NCBI RefSeq assembly: GCF_900107175.1
Contig: NZ_FNOZ01000036.1
Location: 1-42,403, forward strand
Direction: 5' to 3'
DNA from: Modestobacter sp. DSM 44400
GTDB lineage: Bacteria; Actinomycetota; Actinomycetes; Mycobacteriales; Geodermatophilaceae
DNA: 42,403 nt
Shown piece after piece: positions 16,522-24,838 of this stretch (within the stretch, counting starts at the first letter, position 1; each line of letters begins with the position of its first letter). A program made the position numbers and the translations under genes. The notes under the pieces are model-generated. The model did no database searches, was not told the DNA's origin, and saw only the letters and a list, made by a program, of their open reading frames with translations.

Positions 16522-16665
16522 GCCGGAGACCTTGCTCTGCTCCGCCACCGCGCGCACCGCGGGACCGGGCCGCCGCGAGTTGTCGGGTGCTCGGGGCACA
16601 GGCAGGCTGGGGCGCTCGGCCGAGCACCACACCGCAGACGCCGACCCCCGGGAGGTAGGCACCGC

Positions 16666-17577
16666 ATGAGGTTCAACGAGGGAGCCGGGCTCGACACGTC
16701 CGACGTCCAGGACGTGCGCGGGAGCGGGGGCTTCGGCGGCGGCCGCGGCCTCGCCGTCGGTGGCGGCGGGCTCGGGGTCGTCGGCCTCATCGTGGTGGTG
16801 CTGTTCCAGGTGCTCGGGGGCTCCGGCTCCGGCTCCGGTCTCGCCGGGTTCGACGGGATCGTCCAGGACCAGGCCGCGGACAACAGCCAGCTCGCCCAGG
16901 ACTGCCGGACCGGTGCCGACGCCAACCGGTCCGTCGAGTGCGCGGTGGTCGCCGACATCGACTCGATCCAGGACTACTGGACCCAGGTGCTCGGCGCGCA
17001 GTACCAGCGCACCGACACCGTCTTCTTCGCAGGCCAGGTGCAGACCCAGTGCGGGGCCGCCTCCAGCGGCACGGGCCCGTTCTACTGCCCGGCCGACCAA
17101 CTGGTCTACATCGACCTGAGCTTCTACGACGAGCTCACCCAGCGCTTCGGCGCGGAGGGCGGGCTGTTCGTCGACGCCTATGTCCTCGCCCACGAGTACG
17201 GCCACCACGTGCAGGACCTGCTGGGCATCAGCGGCCAGGTGACCTCGGGTGTGACCGGCCCGACCAGCGGCAGCGTCCGTCTGGAGCTCCAGGCCGACTG
17301 CTTTGCCGGCACCTGGGCGAATCACGCCGAGACGGTGCCAGACGAGTCCGGCCGGCCGCTGATCGCCGACATCACCGACGACGACATCGCCCGCGCGCTG
17401 GACGCCGCGGGCCGGATCGGTGACGACTTCATCCAGGAAAACCTGGTGGGCGGCCCGGTGGACGAGGGCAGCTTCACGCACGGCTCGTCCGAGCAGCGCC
17501 AGCGCTGGTTCACCACCGGCTACACCACCGGTGACCCGAACCAGTGCGACACGTTCGGCACCGACGACCTGGGGTGA
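16666..17577 (+). CDS. Neutral zinc metallopeptidase (YpfJ type)
   Basis: A 303-residue protein of the neutral zinc metallopeptidase family (PF04228, E. coli YpfJ). Order: MRFNEGAGLDTSDVQDVRG, a glycine-rich stretch, one membrane helix (about 31-52), then an extracellular domain with HEYGHH (176-181) as zinc site and catalytic base and a third ligand near RLELQADCFAG. The C-terminus TFGTDDLG is also typical. Four cysteines may form disulfides outside the cell. Its substrate is unknown. GGGAGG lies upstream of the ATG at 16666. Confidence 0.92.
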   Translation: MRFNEGAGLDTSDVQDVRGSGGFGGGRGLAVGGGGLGVVGLIVVVLFQVLGGSGSGSGLAGFDGIVQDQAADNSQLAQDCRTGADANRSVECAVVADIDSIQDYWTQVLGAQYQRTDTVFFAGQVQTQCGAASSGTGPFYCPADQLVYIDLSFYDELTQRFGAEGGLFVDAYVLAHEYGHHVQDLLGISGQVTSGVTGPTSGSVRLELQADCFAGTWANHAETVPDESGRPLIADITDDDIARALDAAGRIGDDFIQENLVGGPVDEGSFTHGSSEQRQRWFTTGYTTGDPNQCDTFGTDDLG

Positions 17578-17629
17578 GCACGCCGCCCTGCAGAACTTCC
17601 CCCGGCCGACGGTGGCCCTGGTGTGCGGC

Positions 17630-17655
17630 CTTCCCGTGGACCGACCGGCGGGAAG
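17630..17655 (+). terminator. Weak hairpin after metallopeptidase
   Basis: CTTCCCG (17630-17636) and CGGGAAG (17649-17655) form a perfect 7-bp stem with a 12-nt loop in the gap after the metallopeptidase. It is the only stem noted in that gap; no T-run. Confidence 0.35.
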
Positions 17656-17686
17656 CTGACGCCCCGGCGCCACGTTCGCCCCGGGC

Positions 17687-18352
17687 ATGACGACCATCGG
17701 GATCATCGGCGCCGGGCACATCGGCACCGCACTCGCCACCACGTTCCTCGACGCCGGCCACGACGTCGTCCTCAGCAATTCCCGCGGCCCGGAGACGCTC
17801 GCCGGCCTGGTGGCCGGGCTGGCCGCGCGGGAGCCCACCCGCGGGTCGATCCGGGCGGCCACCGCCGAGGACGCCGCCGCAGCCGCCGAGCTCGCCGTCG
17901 TGACCATTCCGCTGAAGGCCTACCGGAACGTGCCGGTGGCGCCGCTGGCCGGGAAGGTCGTGATCGACACGAACAACTACTACCCGCAGCGGGACGGCGC
18001 GATCGCCGAGCTGGACGAGCACCGCACGACCAGCGCGCAACTGCTCCAGCAGCACCTGCCGGAGTCCGCGGTGGTCAAGGCGTTCAACCACATCCAGGCG
18101 GCGCAGATCGTGGACCGCCGGTCACCGGCCGGCACCGCGTCCCGGCGCGCGCTGGCCATCGCCGGGGACGATGCCGCCGCCAGGACGCGGGTCGCCGCCC
18201 TCATCGACGAGATCGGCTTCGACCTCGTGGACCTGGGGCCGCTCGCCGAGAGCTGGCGCATCGAGCCAGGTACTCCTGGCTACGGCGCCGAGGACGACGC
18301 CGACCAGCTCCGTGCGCACCTGGCCGGGGCCCGTCGGGACGACGCCGCCTGA
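17687..18352 (+). CDS. NADPH:F420 oxidoreductase-like protein
   Basis: A 221-residue Rossmann protein. The dinucleotide loop IGIIGAGHIGTALATTF and the NADPH-phosphate patch SNSRGPE are those of the F420-dependent NADP reductase/ProC-like family (PF03807). The middle carries VIDTNNYYPQRDG, as in stand-alone actinobacterial members. True Fno enzymes shuttle hydride between NADPH and F420; many homologues of this size are unassigned, so the substrate is inferred only. Its occurrence 3 kb from an F420-dependent nitroreductase is suggestive. No strong ribosome binding site precedes ATG 17687. Confidence 0.8.
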   Translation: MTTIGIIGAGHIGTALATTFLDAGHDVVLSNSRGPETLAGLVAGLAAREPTRGSIRAATAEDAAAAAELAVVTIPLKAYRNVPVAPLAGKVVIDTNNYYPQRDGAIAELDEHRTTSAQLLQQHLPESAVVKAFNHIQAAQIVDRRSPAGTASRRALAIAGDDAAARTRVAALIDEIGFDLVDLGPLAESWRIEPGTPGYGAEDDADQLRAHLAGARRDDAA

Positions 18353-18443
18353 GCAGGCCGGCCGGCGTTGGTCGGGTGTGCCGGGGACCGGCCGGGAGTC
18401 ACGCACCGTCACCACGACACGAGATCATTTTTCCGCCTGCTCG

Positions 18444-18470
18444 GTTTGCCCCCGCCGGACCCGGGGGTAT
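18444..18470 (+). promoter_or_regulatory. SigB/SigF-like promoter of envelope operon
   Basis: GTTT (18444-18447), a 17-nt spacer and GGGTAT (18465-18470) match the actinobacterial SigF/SigB stress-promoter consensus exactly. It lies about 200 bp upstream of the first gene of the three-gene envelope operon, so a 5' leader of about 195 nt is predicted. I see no gene in the 320-bp gap 18353-18672. Confidence 0.6.
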
Positions 18471-18672
18471 CGCATCACCACCGGACGGCGTCCCCACTCA
18501 GACCCGGTGGGACGACCCGATCAGTCGCCGACCCCGGTGCCCTCGTGTCCCCGGAGTGCCGTCTCGGCAGGCCCGTCAGCCTTCTTGCTCGCTAAGGGAC
18601 GGCGGACTGGAACCCGGGTCGACGACGCGCACCATCCGTACAGCCACTCATGACGCACGACGAGGAGGAACG

Positions 18673-19497
18673 ATGACCCACTCCATCGACACCCCCACAC
18701 AGCCCCCGCCGAGCGGCGCGAGCAACGCCTCGACGACCCCGTCGACCAAGGACGTAGCCAAGGATCAGGCCGGCAACGTGGCCTCGACCGCGGCCCAGGC
18801 CGGCAGCCAGGTCGCCTCGACCGCCGCCGACCAGGCCAAGCAGGTCACCCACGAGACCAAGCGTCAGGCCCAGGACCTCGTCCAGCAGGGCCGCGAGCAG
18901 CTCACCGAGCAGGCCCGCACCGGCCAGCAGAAAGCCGGCCAGGGTCTCAGCGAGATCGCCGGCCAGCTGCGGACCATGGTGGAAGGTGGCGGCGAGACGC
19001 CGTCCGGCCCCGCCGCGGACCTGGTCCGGCAGGCCGGCGACAAGCTCGAGCAGCTCGCCAGCTGGGTTCAGGACCGTGAGCCCGGTGACCTCGTCAACGA
19101 GGCCCGCGCCTTCGCCCGCCGTCGTCCGGGTGCCTTCATGCTCGGCGCTGCCGTGGCCGGCATCGTCGCCGGACGCCTGACCACCGGCGTTGTGGCGGCG
19201 CACAAGGACAGCAGCAGTGGCACTTCGCCGCAGCCGCTGACCGGTGGCCCGACCTACGGCGAGGAGGGCTACGCGAGCACGAACTACGCCGCGGGCACCA
19301 CCGCCGGCTACAGCGCCACCCCCGAGTACGAGACCACCCCGGCGTACGAGACCACCACCACGTACGCGACCGGCACCGGCTCGGTCCCGCCGCCGCCCTA
19401 CGGCACTGTGCCGCCGGCCGAGACCGCGGTCCCGCCGACCACGCCGGCCGGCTGGGACGACCCGACCCGGACCCCTGGCGAGGTGGGCCGGCCGTGA
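18673..19497 (+). CDS. Ala/Gln-rich helical membrane-associated protein
   Basis: A 274-residue protein without a recognised catalytic domain. Residues about 20-105 are a long Ala/Gln/Lys heptad-like region (KDVAKDQAGNVASTAAQAGS onward) resembling LEA/YtjP-like helical proteins. Residues about 110-150 contain SWVQDREPGDLVNEARAFAR, a pattern seen in Holin-X neighbours, then one hydrophobic helix (GAFMLGAAVAGIVAGRL). The tail is Gly/Pro/Tyr/Thr-rich and disordered. It starts the operon with Holin-X and DUF3618 genes; GGAGGAA precedes ATG 18673. An envelope stress or membrane-scaffold role is inferred from neighbours and promoter. Confidence 0.75.
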   Translation: MTHSIDTPTQPPPSGASNASTTPSTKDVAKDQAGNVASTAAQAGSQVASTAADQAKQVTHETKRQAQDLVQQGREQLTEQARTGQQKAGQGLSEIAGQLRTMVEGGGETPSGPAADLVRQAGDKLEQLASWVQDREPGDLVNEARAFARRRPGAFMLGAAVAGIVAGRLTTGVVAAHKDSSSGTSPQPLTGGPTYGEEGYASTNYAAGTTAGYSATPEYETTPAYETTTTYATGTGSVPPPPYGTVPPAETAVPPTTPAGWDDPTRTPGEVGRP

Positions 19498-20072
19498 GCA
19501 GCCCGTACTCCGGCGGCGGAGGGCCGCCCGTGGGTGAGCCGGGCTACGCGCAGGGCGGGGCGACGGGCTACACGCCCCCGCCCGCACAGCCGAGCTACGG
19601 CGACACCGCGGGCCCGATGACCGACGAGGGGCACCCCGACGTCGAGGGCACCTCGGTCGGCCAGCTCATCGGGGACGTCACCCGCGATCTGTCCACGCTG
19701 ATGCGCCAGGAGCTCGAGCTGGCGAAGGCCGAGCTCAAGGCCGAGGCGAGCAAGGCGACCGAGGAGCTCAAGGCGGAGGCGGGTAAGGCGGGCAAGGGCG
19801 CCGGCATGCTCGGCGGCGCCGGCTTCGCCGGCTACATGGTGGCGCTCTTCCTGAGCTACGCCCTGTGGTGGGGTCTGGAGAACGTCATGGACGCCGGCTG
19901 GGCCGCGCTCATCGTCGCCGTCCTCTGGGGCATCGTCGCCGCCGTCCTGTACTCGATGGGCCGCAAGGCGCTCAAGACGGTCGACCTCAAGCAACTCAAG
20001 CAGCTCAACCCCAAGCCCGAGCGCACCGTGGAGACCCTCCAGCAGGTGCCCGGCGCTCTCAAGCCCAACTGA
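19494..20072 (+). CDS. Holin-X family (phage holin superfamily III) protein
   Basis: A 192-residue membrane protein. After a disordered Gly/Pro N-terminus, residues about 50-105 form an amphipathic region (LIGDVTRDLSTLMRQELELA and KAELKAEASKATEELKAE), then two transmembrane helices (about 107-127 and 135-155) and a charged tail. This is the Putative Actinobacterial Holin-X family (PF07332), chromosomal and usually paired with DUF3618, not part of a prophage here. GTG 19494 overlaps the previous stop by 4 nt (GTGA), indicating coupling. Its role is unknown; membrane homeostasis is inferred. Confidence 0.85.
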   Translation: MSSPYSGGGGPPVGEPGYAQGGATGYTPPPAQPSYGDTAGPMTDEGHPDVEGTSVGQLIGDVTRDLSTLMRQELELAKAELKAEASKATEELKAEAGKAGKGAGMLGGAGFAGYMVALFLSYALWWGLENVMDAGWAALIVAVLWGIVAAVLYSMGRKALKTVDLKQLKQLNPKPERTVETLQQVPGALKPN

Positions 20073-20089
20073 CCGGATAGGAGACCGAC

Positions 20090-20755
20090 ATGACCAGCAG
20101 TGATCCGGACATGATCCGCCGCCAGATCGAGGACACCCGCAACAACCTCAGCTACGAGGTCGACGCGCTCAACGAGAAGGTCAACCCGAGCCGGGTCGTG
20201 GACCGTCGCGTCGGCAAGGCCAAGACCACGGTGACCGGTTTCAAGGACCGCGTCTTCGGCGCGGCGCACGAGACCGGCCACCACGCGGGCGGGGCGGCAC
20301 ACAACGCCTCCGGCAGCGTGCAGGGCACGGCCTCCTCCGCCGCAGACAGCGTGCAGGGCGCCGCCTCGAGCGCCATGGGCGCGGTACAGCAGGCACCGGA
20401 CGCGATCAAGAGCCAGGCTCAGGGCAACCCGCTGGCCGCCGGCCTCATCGCCTTCGGTGTGGGCTGGCTCGTCTCCTCCCTGCTGCCCACCAGCGAGAAG
20501 GAGAAGCAGCTGGCCTCGCAGGCCGAGAGCGCCGTCAAGGAGCACTCGCAGCCGCTGGTCGACCAGGCCAAGAACGTGGCTCAGGAGATCGGCGACAACC
20601 TGAAGCCGGCCGCGCAGGAGGCCGTCGAGTCGGTCAAGTCCACCGCCCAGGAGGGCGTCCAGACCGTCAAGGGCGAAGGCCAGTCCGCCGCCTCCGACGT
20701 CCAGGGCCAGGCCAAGGACGCCAAGCAGACGGTCCAGGGGCACGCCTCTTCCTGA
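20090..20755 (+). CDS. DUF3618 family protein
   Basis: A 221-residue protein whose first 50 residues match DUF3618 (DPDMIRRQIEDTRNNLSYEV then KVNPSRVVDRRVGKAK). The middle has a His/Gly/Ala-rich stretch and one transmembrane helix (about 118-135, AAGLIAFGVGWLVSSLLP). The C-terminus is a long charged Ala/Gln/Lys amphipathic helix with 11-mer-like repeats (ESVKSTAQEGVQTVKGEGQ), similar to LEA proteins and to the first gene of the operon. DUF3618 proteins typically sit beside Holin-X proteins in actinobacteria. No enzyme activity is expected. Confidence 0.85.
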   Translation: MTSSDPDMIRRQIEDTRNNLSYEVDALNEKVNPSRVVDRRVGKAKTTVTGFKDRVFGAAHETGHHAGGAAHNASGSVQGTASSAADSVQGAASSAMGAVQQAPDAIKSQAQGNPLAAGLIAFGVGWLVSSLLPTSEKEKQLASQAESAVKEHSQPLVDQAKNVAQEIGDNLKPAAQEAVESVKSTAQEGVQTVKGEGQSAASDVQGQAKDAKQTVQGHASS

Positions 20756-20784
20756 CCGGCAGCACCCCGCCACCGCACTCCAGG

Positions 20785-20814
20785 ACGGCCCCCGGCGTAC
20801 CCGTCGGGGGCCGT
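20785..20814 (+). terminator. Terminator of envelope operon
   Basis: ACGGCCCCCG (20785-20794) pairs perfectly with CGGGGGCCGT (20805-20814) around a 10-nt loop, 29 bp after the DUF3618 stop. It is a strong GC stem with no T-run. Confidence 0.65.
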
Positions 20815-20952
20815 GCTGCGTCCTCCGTCGTCACCTGAACGGGTGAGCCGCCCACCGCCGCGCTCCAGCCCACCCCCCGGCCTGTCGTCTACCGACGAGG
20901 AGCCACTTGTCCCGGATGTCGGGCCGGGCCGCGAGGTGAGGGAGGGAACGCC

Positions 20953-21333
20953 GTGGACGACACCGTCCGGGTGCTGGTCGCCGACGACGAGGACGACATC
21001 CGGCTGCTCGTCTCGCTGGCCGTCCGCAAGGCCGGCGGCACCGTGGTGGCCGCGGTCGCCGACGGCAGGCAGGCGCTGGCTGCCGCCCGCACCGAGCTGC
21101 CCGACCTCCTCGTGCTCGACGTCTCGATGCCCGGCGCCACCGGCCTGGAGGTCTGCACCGCGCTGCGGGCCGACGTCGCGACCGCCGGGTGCCGGGTCCT
21201 GCTGCTGTCCGCCGGCGCCTCCCCCGACGATGTCGCCGCCGGCCTCGCCGCCGGTGCCGACGCCTACCTCCCCAAGCCCTTGGCCGGGCTCATCGCCGAG
21301 GTCCGGTCGCTGACCGCGGTGGTGCGCGCATGA
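20953..21333 (+). CDS. Receiver-only response regulator
   Basis: A 126-residue CheY-like receiver with no output domain. Phosphorylation site D56 (VLDVSMPG), acidic pocket D11-D12 and the conserved K108 (LPKP) are all present. GTG 20953 has GGAGGGAACGCC directly upstream. It is followed after 88 bp by a PAS histidine kinase, so it is probably phosphorylated by that kinase or acts as a phosphate sink/diffusible messenger. No effector surface can be predicted. Confidence 0.88.
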   Translation: MDDTVRVLVADDEDDIRLLVSLAVRKAGGTVVAAVADGRQALAAARTELPDLLVLDVSMPGATGLEVCTALRADVATAGCRVLLLSAGASPDDVAAGLAAGADAYLPKPLAGLIAEVRSLTAVVRA

Positions 21334-21363
21334 GCCTCCCGAGTGAGCAGCGGGGAGCGCCAG

Positions 21364-21420
21364 CGAGCGAGGAGCGGAGCGAACACCTCCGAGCGGAGCG
21401 AACCTCCGAGCGGAGCGAGG
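21364..21420 (+). repeat. GAGCGGAGCGA repeat cluster before kinase gene
   Basis: ACCTCCGAGCGGAGCGA is repeated in tandem (21385-21401 and 21402-21418), preceded by a partial copy GAGGAGCGGAGCGA (21369-21382). Each copy contains a CTCCGnnCGGAG inverted repeat able to form a small hairpin. The last copy supplies GGAGCGAGG, the ribosome binding site for the kinase ATG at 21422. Confidence 0.85.
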
Positions 21421-21421
21421 T

Positions 21422-22879
21422 ATGAGCACCATCCTGGAGCGCCCGGCCGAGCAGACGCTGCCGCGCCACTCCCCCGTCCTCCAGCCCGCGCACCGGCTGT
21501 TCCCCGTCGGGCTGTGCGTGCTGGCGCTCGCCGGCATCGCCGTCCTCGCGTCCCGGCCCGCAGGCACCGGCATGCTGTTCACCGGCGCCTCCGTCGTCCT
21601 GATCGCCGTGGTCGAGCTGACCCGTCGGCTGCGCGGTCAGCTGGCCATGGCGCAGGCACTGGAACTCCAGCGCCGGGACCTCGTCTCGCAGGGGCGGACG
21701 ACCGCCGAGGAGCTGGAGGTCGCGACCCGGATGATGCGGGCGCGCGCCCAGACGATGACCAGCGTCATCGACGCGGTCACCGAGCAGTCGATCATCGGCA
21801 CCGACCGGGACGGGCTGATCCGGGTGTGGAACCCCGGCGCAGAGCGGATGCTCGGCCTGCCGCGGGCCGACGTCGTCCGCGCCCGCAGCATCACCGACTT
21901 CCACGCCCCGGAGGAGCTCGACGCGCGGGCCGACCCGGAGTCCGACGGCCACGCCGCCGCCCGGTTCGCCGCCCTCGTGCAGGTCGCCCGGGACCAGGGC
22001 AGCGACGTCCGCGACTGGACCTACCTGACCGCCGACGGCCGCCGGCTCACCGTGGCGGTGGCGATCACCCTGCGCACCGACGATGACGGCGAGCAGGCCG
22101 GCTGGAATTTCGTCGGCACCGACATGACCGAGGCGCGCGCCGCCGAGCGGCTCAAGGACCAGTTCGTCAGCCTGATCTCCCACGAGCTGCGCACGCCGCT
22201 GAGCTCGATCCTGGGCTACCTCGAGCTCGTGATGGACGACGAGGAGCAGCCGCTCACCGCCGACCAGCGGCAGTACCTGGGCACCGTGGAGCGCAACGCC
22301 CAGCGGCTGCTCCGCCTGGTCGGCGACCTGCTGTTCACCGCCCAGGTGGACGCCGGCCGGTTCACCCTGCAGCCGGCCGACGTCGACCTGGTTGCCGTTG
22401 TCCGCGCCGCGGAGGACACCGCCCGGGTGACCGCCGACGCCCGCGGCGTCTCGGTGCGCGTCGCGGCGCCCGACGGTGAGCTCGTGGTCCGCGGCGACGC
22501 CCTCCGACTCGGCCAGGCCTGCGACAACCTGGTGTCCAACGCGGTCAAGTTCACCCCCGCCGGTGGGTCGGTGACCCTCCGCCTGCGCGACGGTTGGCAG
22601 GACGACGCGGGCACGGTGACCGAACTGCCGCGAGCGGGTACCCGGCGGGTCGCCCTGGTATCGGTCAGCGACACCGGGATGGGCATCCCCACCGGGGAGC
22701 AGGGGAAGCTGTTCACCAGTTTCTTCCGCGCCTCGACCGCGCGGCGCCACGCCGTCCCCGGGGTCGGGCTCGGGCTGACCATCACCAAGGCGATCACCAC
22801 CGCACACGGCGGTTCGCTGGACGTGGTCAGCGCCGAGGGCGCCGGTACCACCTTCACCATCACCCTGCCGGCGGGCTGA
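21422..22879 (+). CDS. PAS-domain membrane histidine kinase
   Basis: A 485-residue sensor kinase. Two short transmembrane helices occupy about 27-45 and 50-66, a coiled linker runs to about 108, and a PAS domain follows (VIDAVTEQSIIGTDRDGLIR, to FVGTDMTEARAAE). HisKA has H254 in SHELRTPL. HATPase_c has the N-box NLVSNAVKFT, G1 DTGMGI and G2 GVGLGLTI. With almost no extracellular loop, sensing is probably by the cytoplasmic PAS domain. Neighbouring partners are the receiver-only protein upstream and the OmpR-type regulator 2.2 kb downstream on the other strand. A strong terminator follows. Confidence 0.92.
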   Translation: MSTILERPAEQTLPRHSPVLQPAHRLFPVGLCVLALAGIAVLASRPAGTGMLFTGASVVLIAVVELTRRLRGQLAMAQALELQRRDLVSQGRTTAEELEVATRMMRARAQTMTSVIDAVTEQSIIGTDRDGLIRVWNPGAERMLGLPRADVVRARSITDFHAPEELDARADPESDGHAAARFAALVQVARDQGSDVRDWTYLTADGRRLTVAVAITLRTDDDGEQAGWNFVGTDMTEARAAERLKDQFVSLISHELRTPLSSILGYLELVMDDEEQPLTADQRQYLGTVERNAQRLLRLVGDLLFTAQVDAGRFTLQPADVDLVAVVRAAEDTARVTADARGVSVRVAAPDGELVVRGDALRLGQACDNLVSNAVKFTPAGGSVTLRLRDGWQDDAGTVTELPRAGTRRVALVSVSDTGMGIPTGEQGKLFTSFFRASTARRHAVPGVGLGLTITKAITTAHGGSLDVVSAEGAGTTFTITLPAG

Positions 22880-22903
22880 CCCCGGGGCACCACCTGAGCT
22901 GTC

Positions 22904-22937
22904 GGCACCCTCTCCCGGGTCTGCGGGAGGGGGTGCC
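22904..22937 (+). terminator. Strong terminator after histidine kinase
   Basis: GGCACCCTCTCCCG (22904-22917) and CGGGAGGGGGTGCC (22924-22937) form a 14-bp stem with one T-G wobble and a 6-nt loop, 25 bp after the kinase stop. It separates the kinase from the TasA/SipW operon. Confidence 0.75.
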
Positions 22938-23072
22938 GTGCGTCTGTGGGGAAGTTCTTGGTTCTTTGCGGTTTTCTTGCGGATCGCTGGCGGGGAGCCT
23001 GCGGTTGGCCCTCCAGAGTCGTCCTTGTCGCCGGGAAGACCCGCCGACCAGGCCCGAACTCAGGAGAACGAC

Positions 23073-23705
23073 ATGACCGCCACCGCCACCACCCGCACCC
23101 GCACCGCCCGCAAGCTCCTGGGCTCCCTGGGCATCGTCGGCGCCGCAGCCGCCGTCGCCGGCATGGGCACCTTCGGCACGTTCACCGACAGCACCGCCCC
23201 GCTCAACGCCTCGGTCAACACCGGCACCCTGTCGATCACCCTCACCCCGGCCAACGACACCGCCGCCCTGTCGATGAGCGCCAACAACTTCGTCCCCGGC
23301 GACTCCCTGGCCCGCTCGGTCGACCTGGTCAACGACGGCACCTCCGCCTTCAGCGGCCTGTCCCTGGCCTCCACCGCCTCGACCAGCAACCTGCTGAGCA
23401 CCGACGCCACCAACGGCCTGAAGCTGGGCGTCGAGTCCTGCTCGGTCACCTGGACCAAGACCACCGCCGCCAACGGCGCAGCCCTCTACACCTGCAGCGG
23501 CACCAAGAAGACCATGCTCAACACCGGCCCCGCAGTCGTCACCAACGGCAGCCTCACCACCCCCGCCAGCGTCACCGCCGGCGGCGTGGACCACCTGGTC
23601 GTCACCCTCTCCCTGCCGGCTGCCGCGGGCAACGAGTTCCAGGGCCTGACCAACTCCCTGGCCATCACCTTCTCCGGCACCCAGGCCAGCGGCACCGCCC
23701 GCTGA
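23073..23705 (+). CDS. TasA/camelysin-family secreted fibre protein
   Basis: A 210-residue exported protein. The signal peptide (RKLLGSLGIVGAAAAVAGMG) is followed by GTFTDSTAPLNASVNTGTLS, the family signature in which a SipW-type signal peptidase cuts just before a short F-T-D-x-T segment. The rest is a Ser/Thr/Ala/Asn-rich beta-sandwich with two cysteines (VESCSV and YTCSG). TasA and camelysin form matrix fibres or surface-bound protease-like proteins in Bacillus. Here it leads an operon with its own SipW. AGGAGAA precedes ATG 23073. The 135-bp leader contains a T-rich stretch (23-bp region near 22953-22980) unusual for this GC-rich DNA. Confidence 0.85.
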   Translation: MTATATTRTRTARKLLGSLGIVGAAAAVAGMGTFGTFTDSTAPLNASVNTGTLSITLTPANDTAALSMSANNFVPGDSLARSVDLVNDGTSAFSGLSLASTASTSNLLSTDATNGLKLGVESCSVTWTKTTAANGAALYTCSGTKKTMLNTGPAVVTNGSLTTPASVTAGGVDHLVVTLSLPAAAGNEFQGLTNSLAITFSGTQASGTAR

Positions 23706-23747
23706 TCCGGGCCCTGCCACCCACCTGCTGACCCCAGAGGACCCGCC

Positions 23748-24392
23748 ATGATCACCGCCCTGCTGGCACCCCACGCCCGCCCCGTGCCCGGGGCCCCCAT
23801 TCCCCGCCGCGACCAGGACTCCACCCCCGCCGGCCACACCCCGGCCACCGGGACGCGGACCCTGCACCGGGCGCTCGCCGGGCTCGGCCGCTGGACGGTC
23901 CGACTGGTCCTCATCCTGGCGATCGCGGCCTTCGCCGCCCTCGCCGTGGGACCCCACCTGCTGGACTACCGCACCATGACGATGCTCACCGGCAGCATGG
24001 CCCCGGCCATCGACCCCGGCGACGTCACCGTCGTGACGTCCCTCCCGGTCACCGACGTACAACCCGGGATGATCATCAGCTACCACATTCCGGTTGACGA
24101 CCACCGCCTGGTCAGCCACCGCATCCTCACCGCCACCGCCAACCCCGACGGCACCGTCACCGTGCAGACCAAGGGCGACGCCAACGACGCCCCCGACCCC
24201 TGGCAGGCCGTCCTCCAAGGCGACACCGCCTGGCAGGTCCGCGCCGTCGTCCCCGAACTGGGCAACCTCATCCAGGCCCTCCGCACCCCCCTGGTCAGCC
24301 ACGCCCTCGTCTACGGCGCACCCACCCTCCTCGCCGGCTGGCTCCTCCTCTCCATCTGGCGCCCCACCCGCACCGAAGACGACCAACGATGA
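23748..24392 (+). CDS. SipW-type signal peptidase I
   Basis: A 214-residue membrane signal peptidase of the ER/archaeal type. A hydrophobic helix (about 51-68) is followed by LTGSMAPAIDPGD with nucleophile S83, the catalytic H124 in LVSHRI (in place of Lys of bacterial SPases) and acidic residues in TKGDANDAPD (about 142-150). A second hydrophobic helix lies near the C-terminus (about 188-205). It should process the TasA-like protein and probably the next secreted protein. AGAGGA lies upstream of ATG 23748, and the stop overlaps the next start (ATGA). Confidence 0.9.
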   Translation: MITALLAPHARPVPGAPIPRRDQDSTPAGHTPATGTRTLHRALAGLGRWTVRLVLILAIAAFAALAVGPHLLDYRTMTMLTGSMAPAIDPGDVTVVTSLPVTDVQPGMIISYHIPVDDHRLVSHRILTATANPDGTVTVQTKGDANDAPDPWQAVLQGDTAWQVRAVVPELGNLIQALRTPLVSHALVYGAPTLLAGWLLLSIWRPTRTEDDQR

Positions 24393-24838
24393 CCGGGCTA
24401 CGACGCACGAACCGCCTCGCCCGCACCCTCGTGGTGCTCACCGTCACCCTCGCCGTCGGCCTGGGCATCGGCGGTACCGCATCCGCCGCCTTCACCAAGA
24501 CCCTGACCGTGCCCCCTGTCTACGTCAGCACGGCCACCGTTGCCGCCCCGGGCAACGTCACCGCACGGATGGTGTCCTGCAGCAGCGCCCGCTCCCAGGA
24601 CATCCTGCTCACGTGGGGGGCCAGTGCCACCGCCCGGACCTCTGGCTACCGGGTCACCGTCTACCGGAGCAACGGGACGGTCATCACCACCAGTCAGACC
24701 CCCGCTACCACGACCGCCGTGACGGTCACGGTGAACAAGTTCTCCTACGACCCGGCCGCTCTGCAGTTCTCCGTCACGACCCTCACCGACTACGGCTGGA
24801 GCACCGAATCACCCAAGACAGGAGCCGTCCCGTGCTGA
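24389..24838 (+). CDS. Secreted fibronectin-type-III-like protein
   Basis: A 149-residue exported protein: a basic start, a signal peptide (LVVLTVTLAVGLGIGGTASA) with the TasA-like cleavage context AFTKTLTV, and a single beta-rich domain. The pattern VSCSSARSQDILLTWGASAT and SGYRVTVYRSNGTVI resembles a fibronectin type III fold (W, then Y-x-V-x-x-Y). Two cysteines flank the domain (one is the final residue). It may be a minor subunit or anchor of the fibre made by the first gene. It overlaps the SipW gene by 4 nt and the following small gene by 7 nt. Confidence 0.78.
   Translation: MTGLRRTNRLARTLVVLTVTLAVGLGIGGTASAAFTKTLTVPPVYVSTATVAAPGNVTARMVSCSSARSQDILLTWGASATARTSGYRVTVYRSNGTVITTSQTPATTTAVTVTVNKFSYDPAALQFSVTTLTDYGWSTESPKTGAVPC

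Noticed and set aside
19494-20072. Prophage lysis cassette because of the holin name
   Set aside because: No endolysin or phage structural gene is nearby; the Holin-X/DUF3618 pairing is a chromosomal actinobacterial arrangement.
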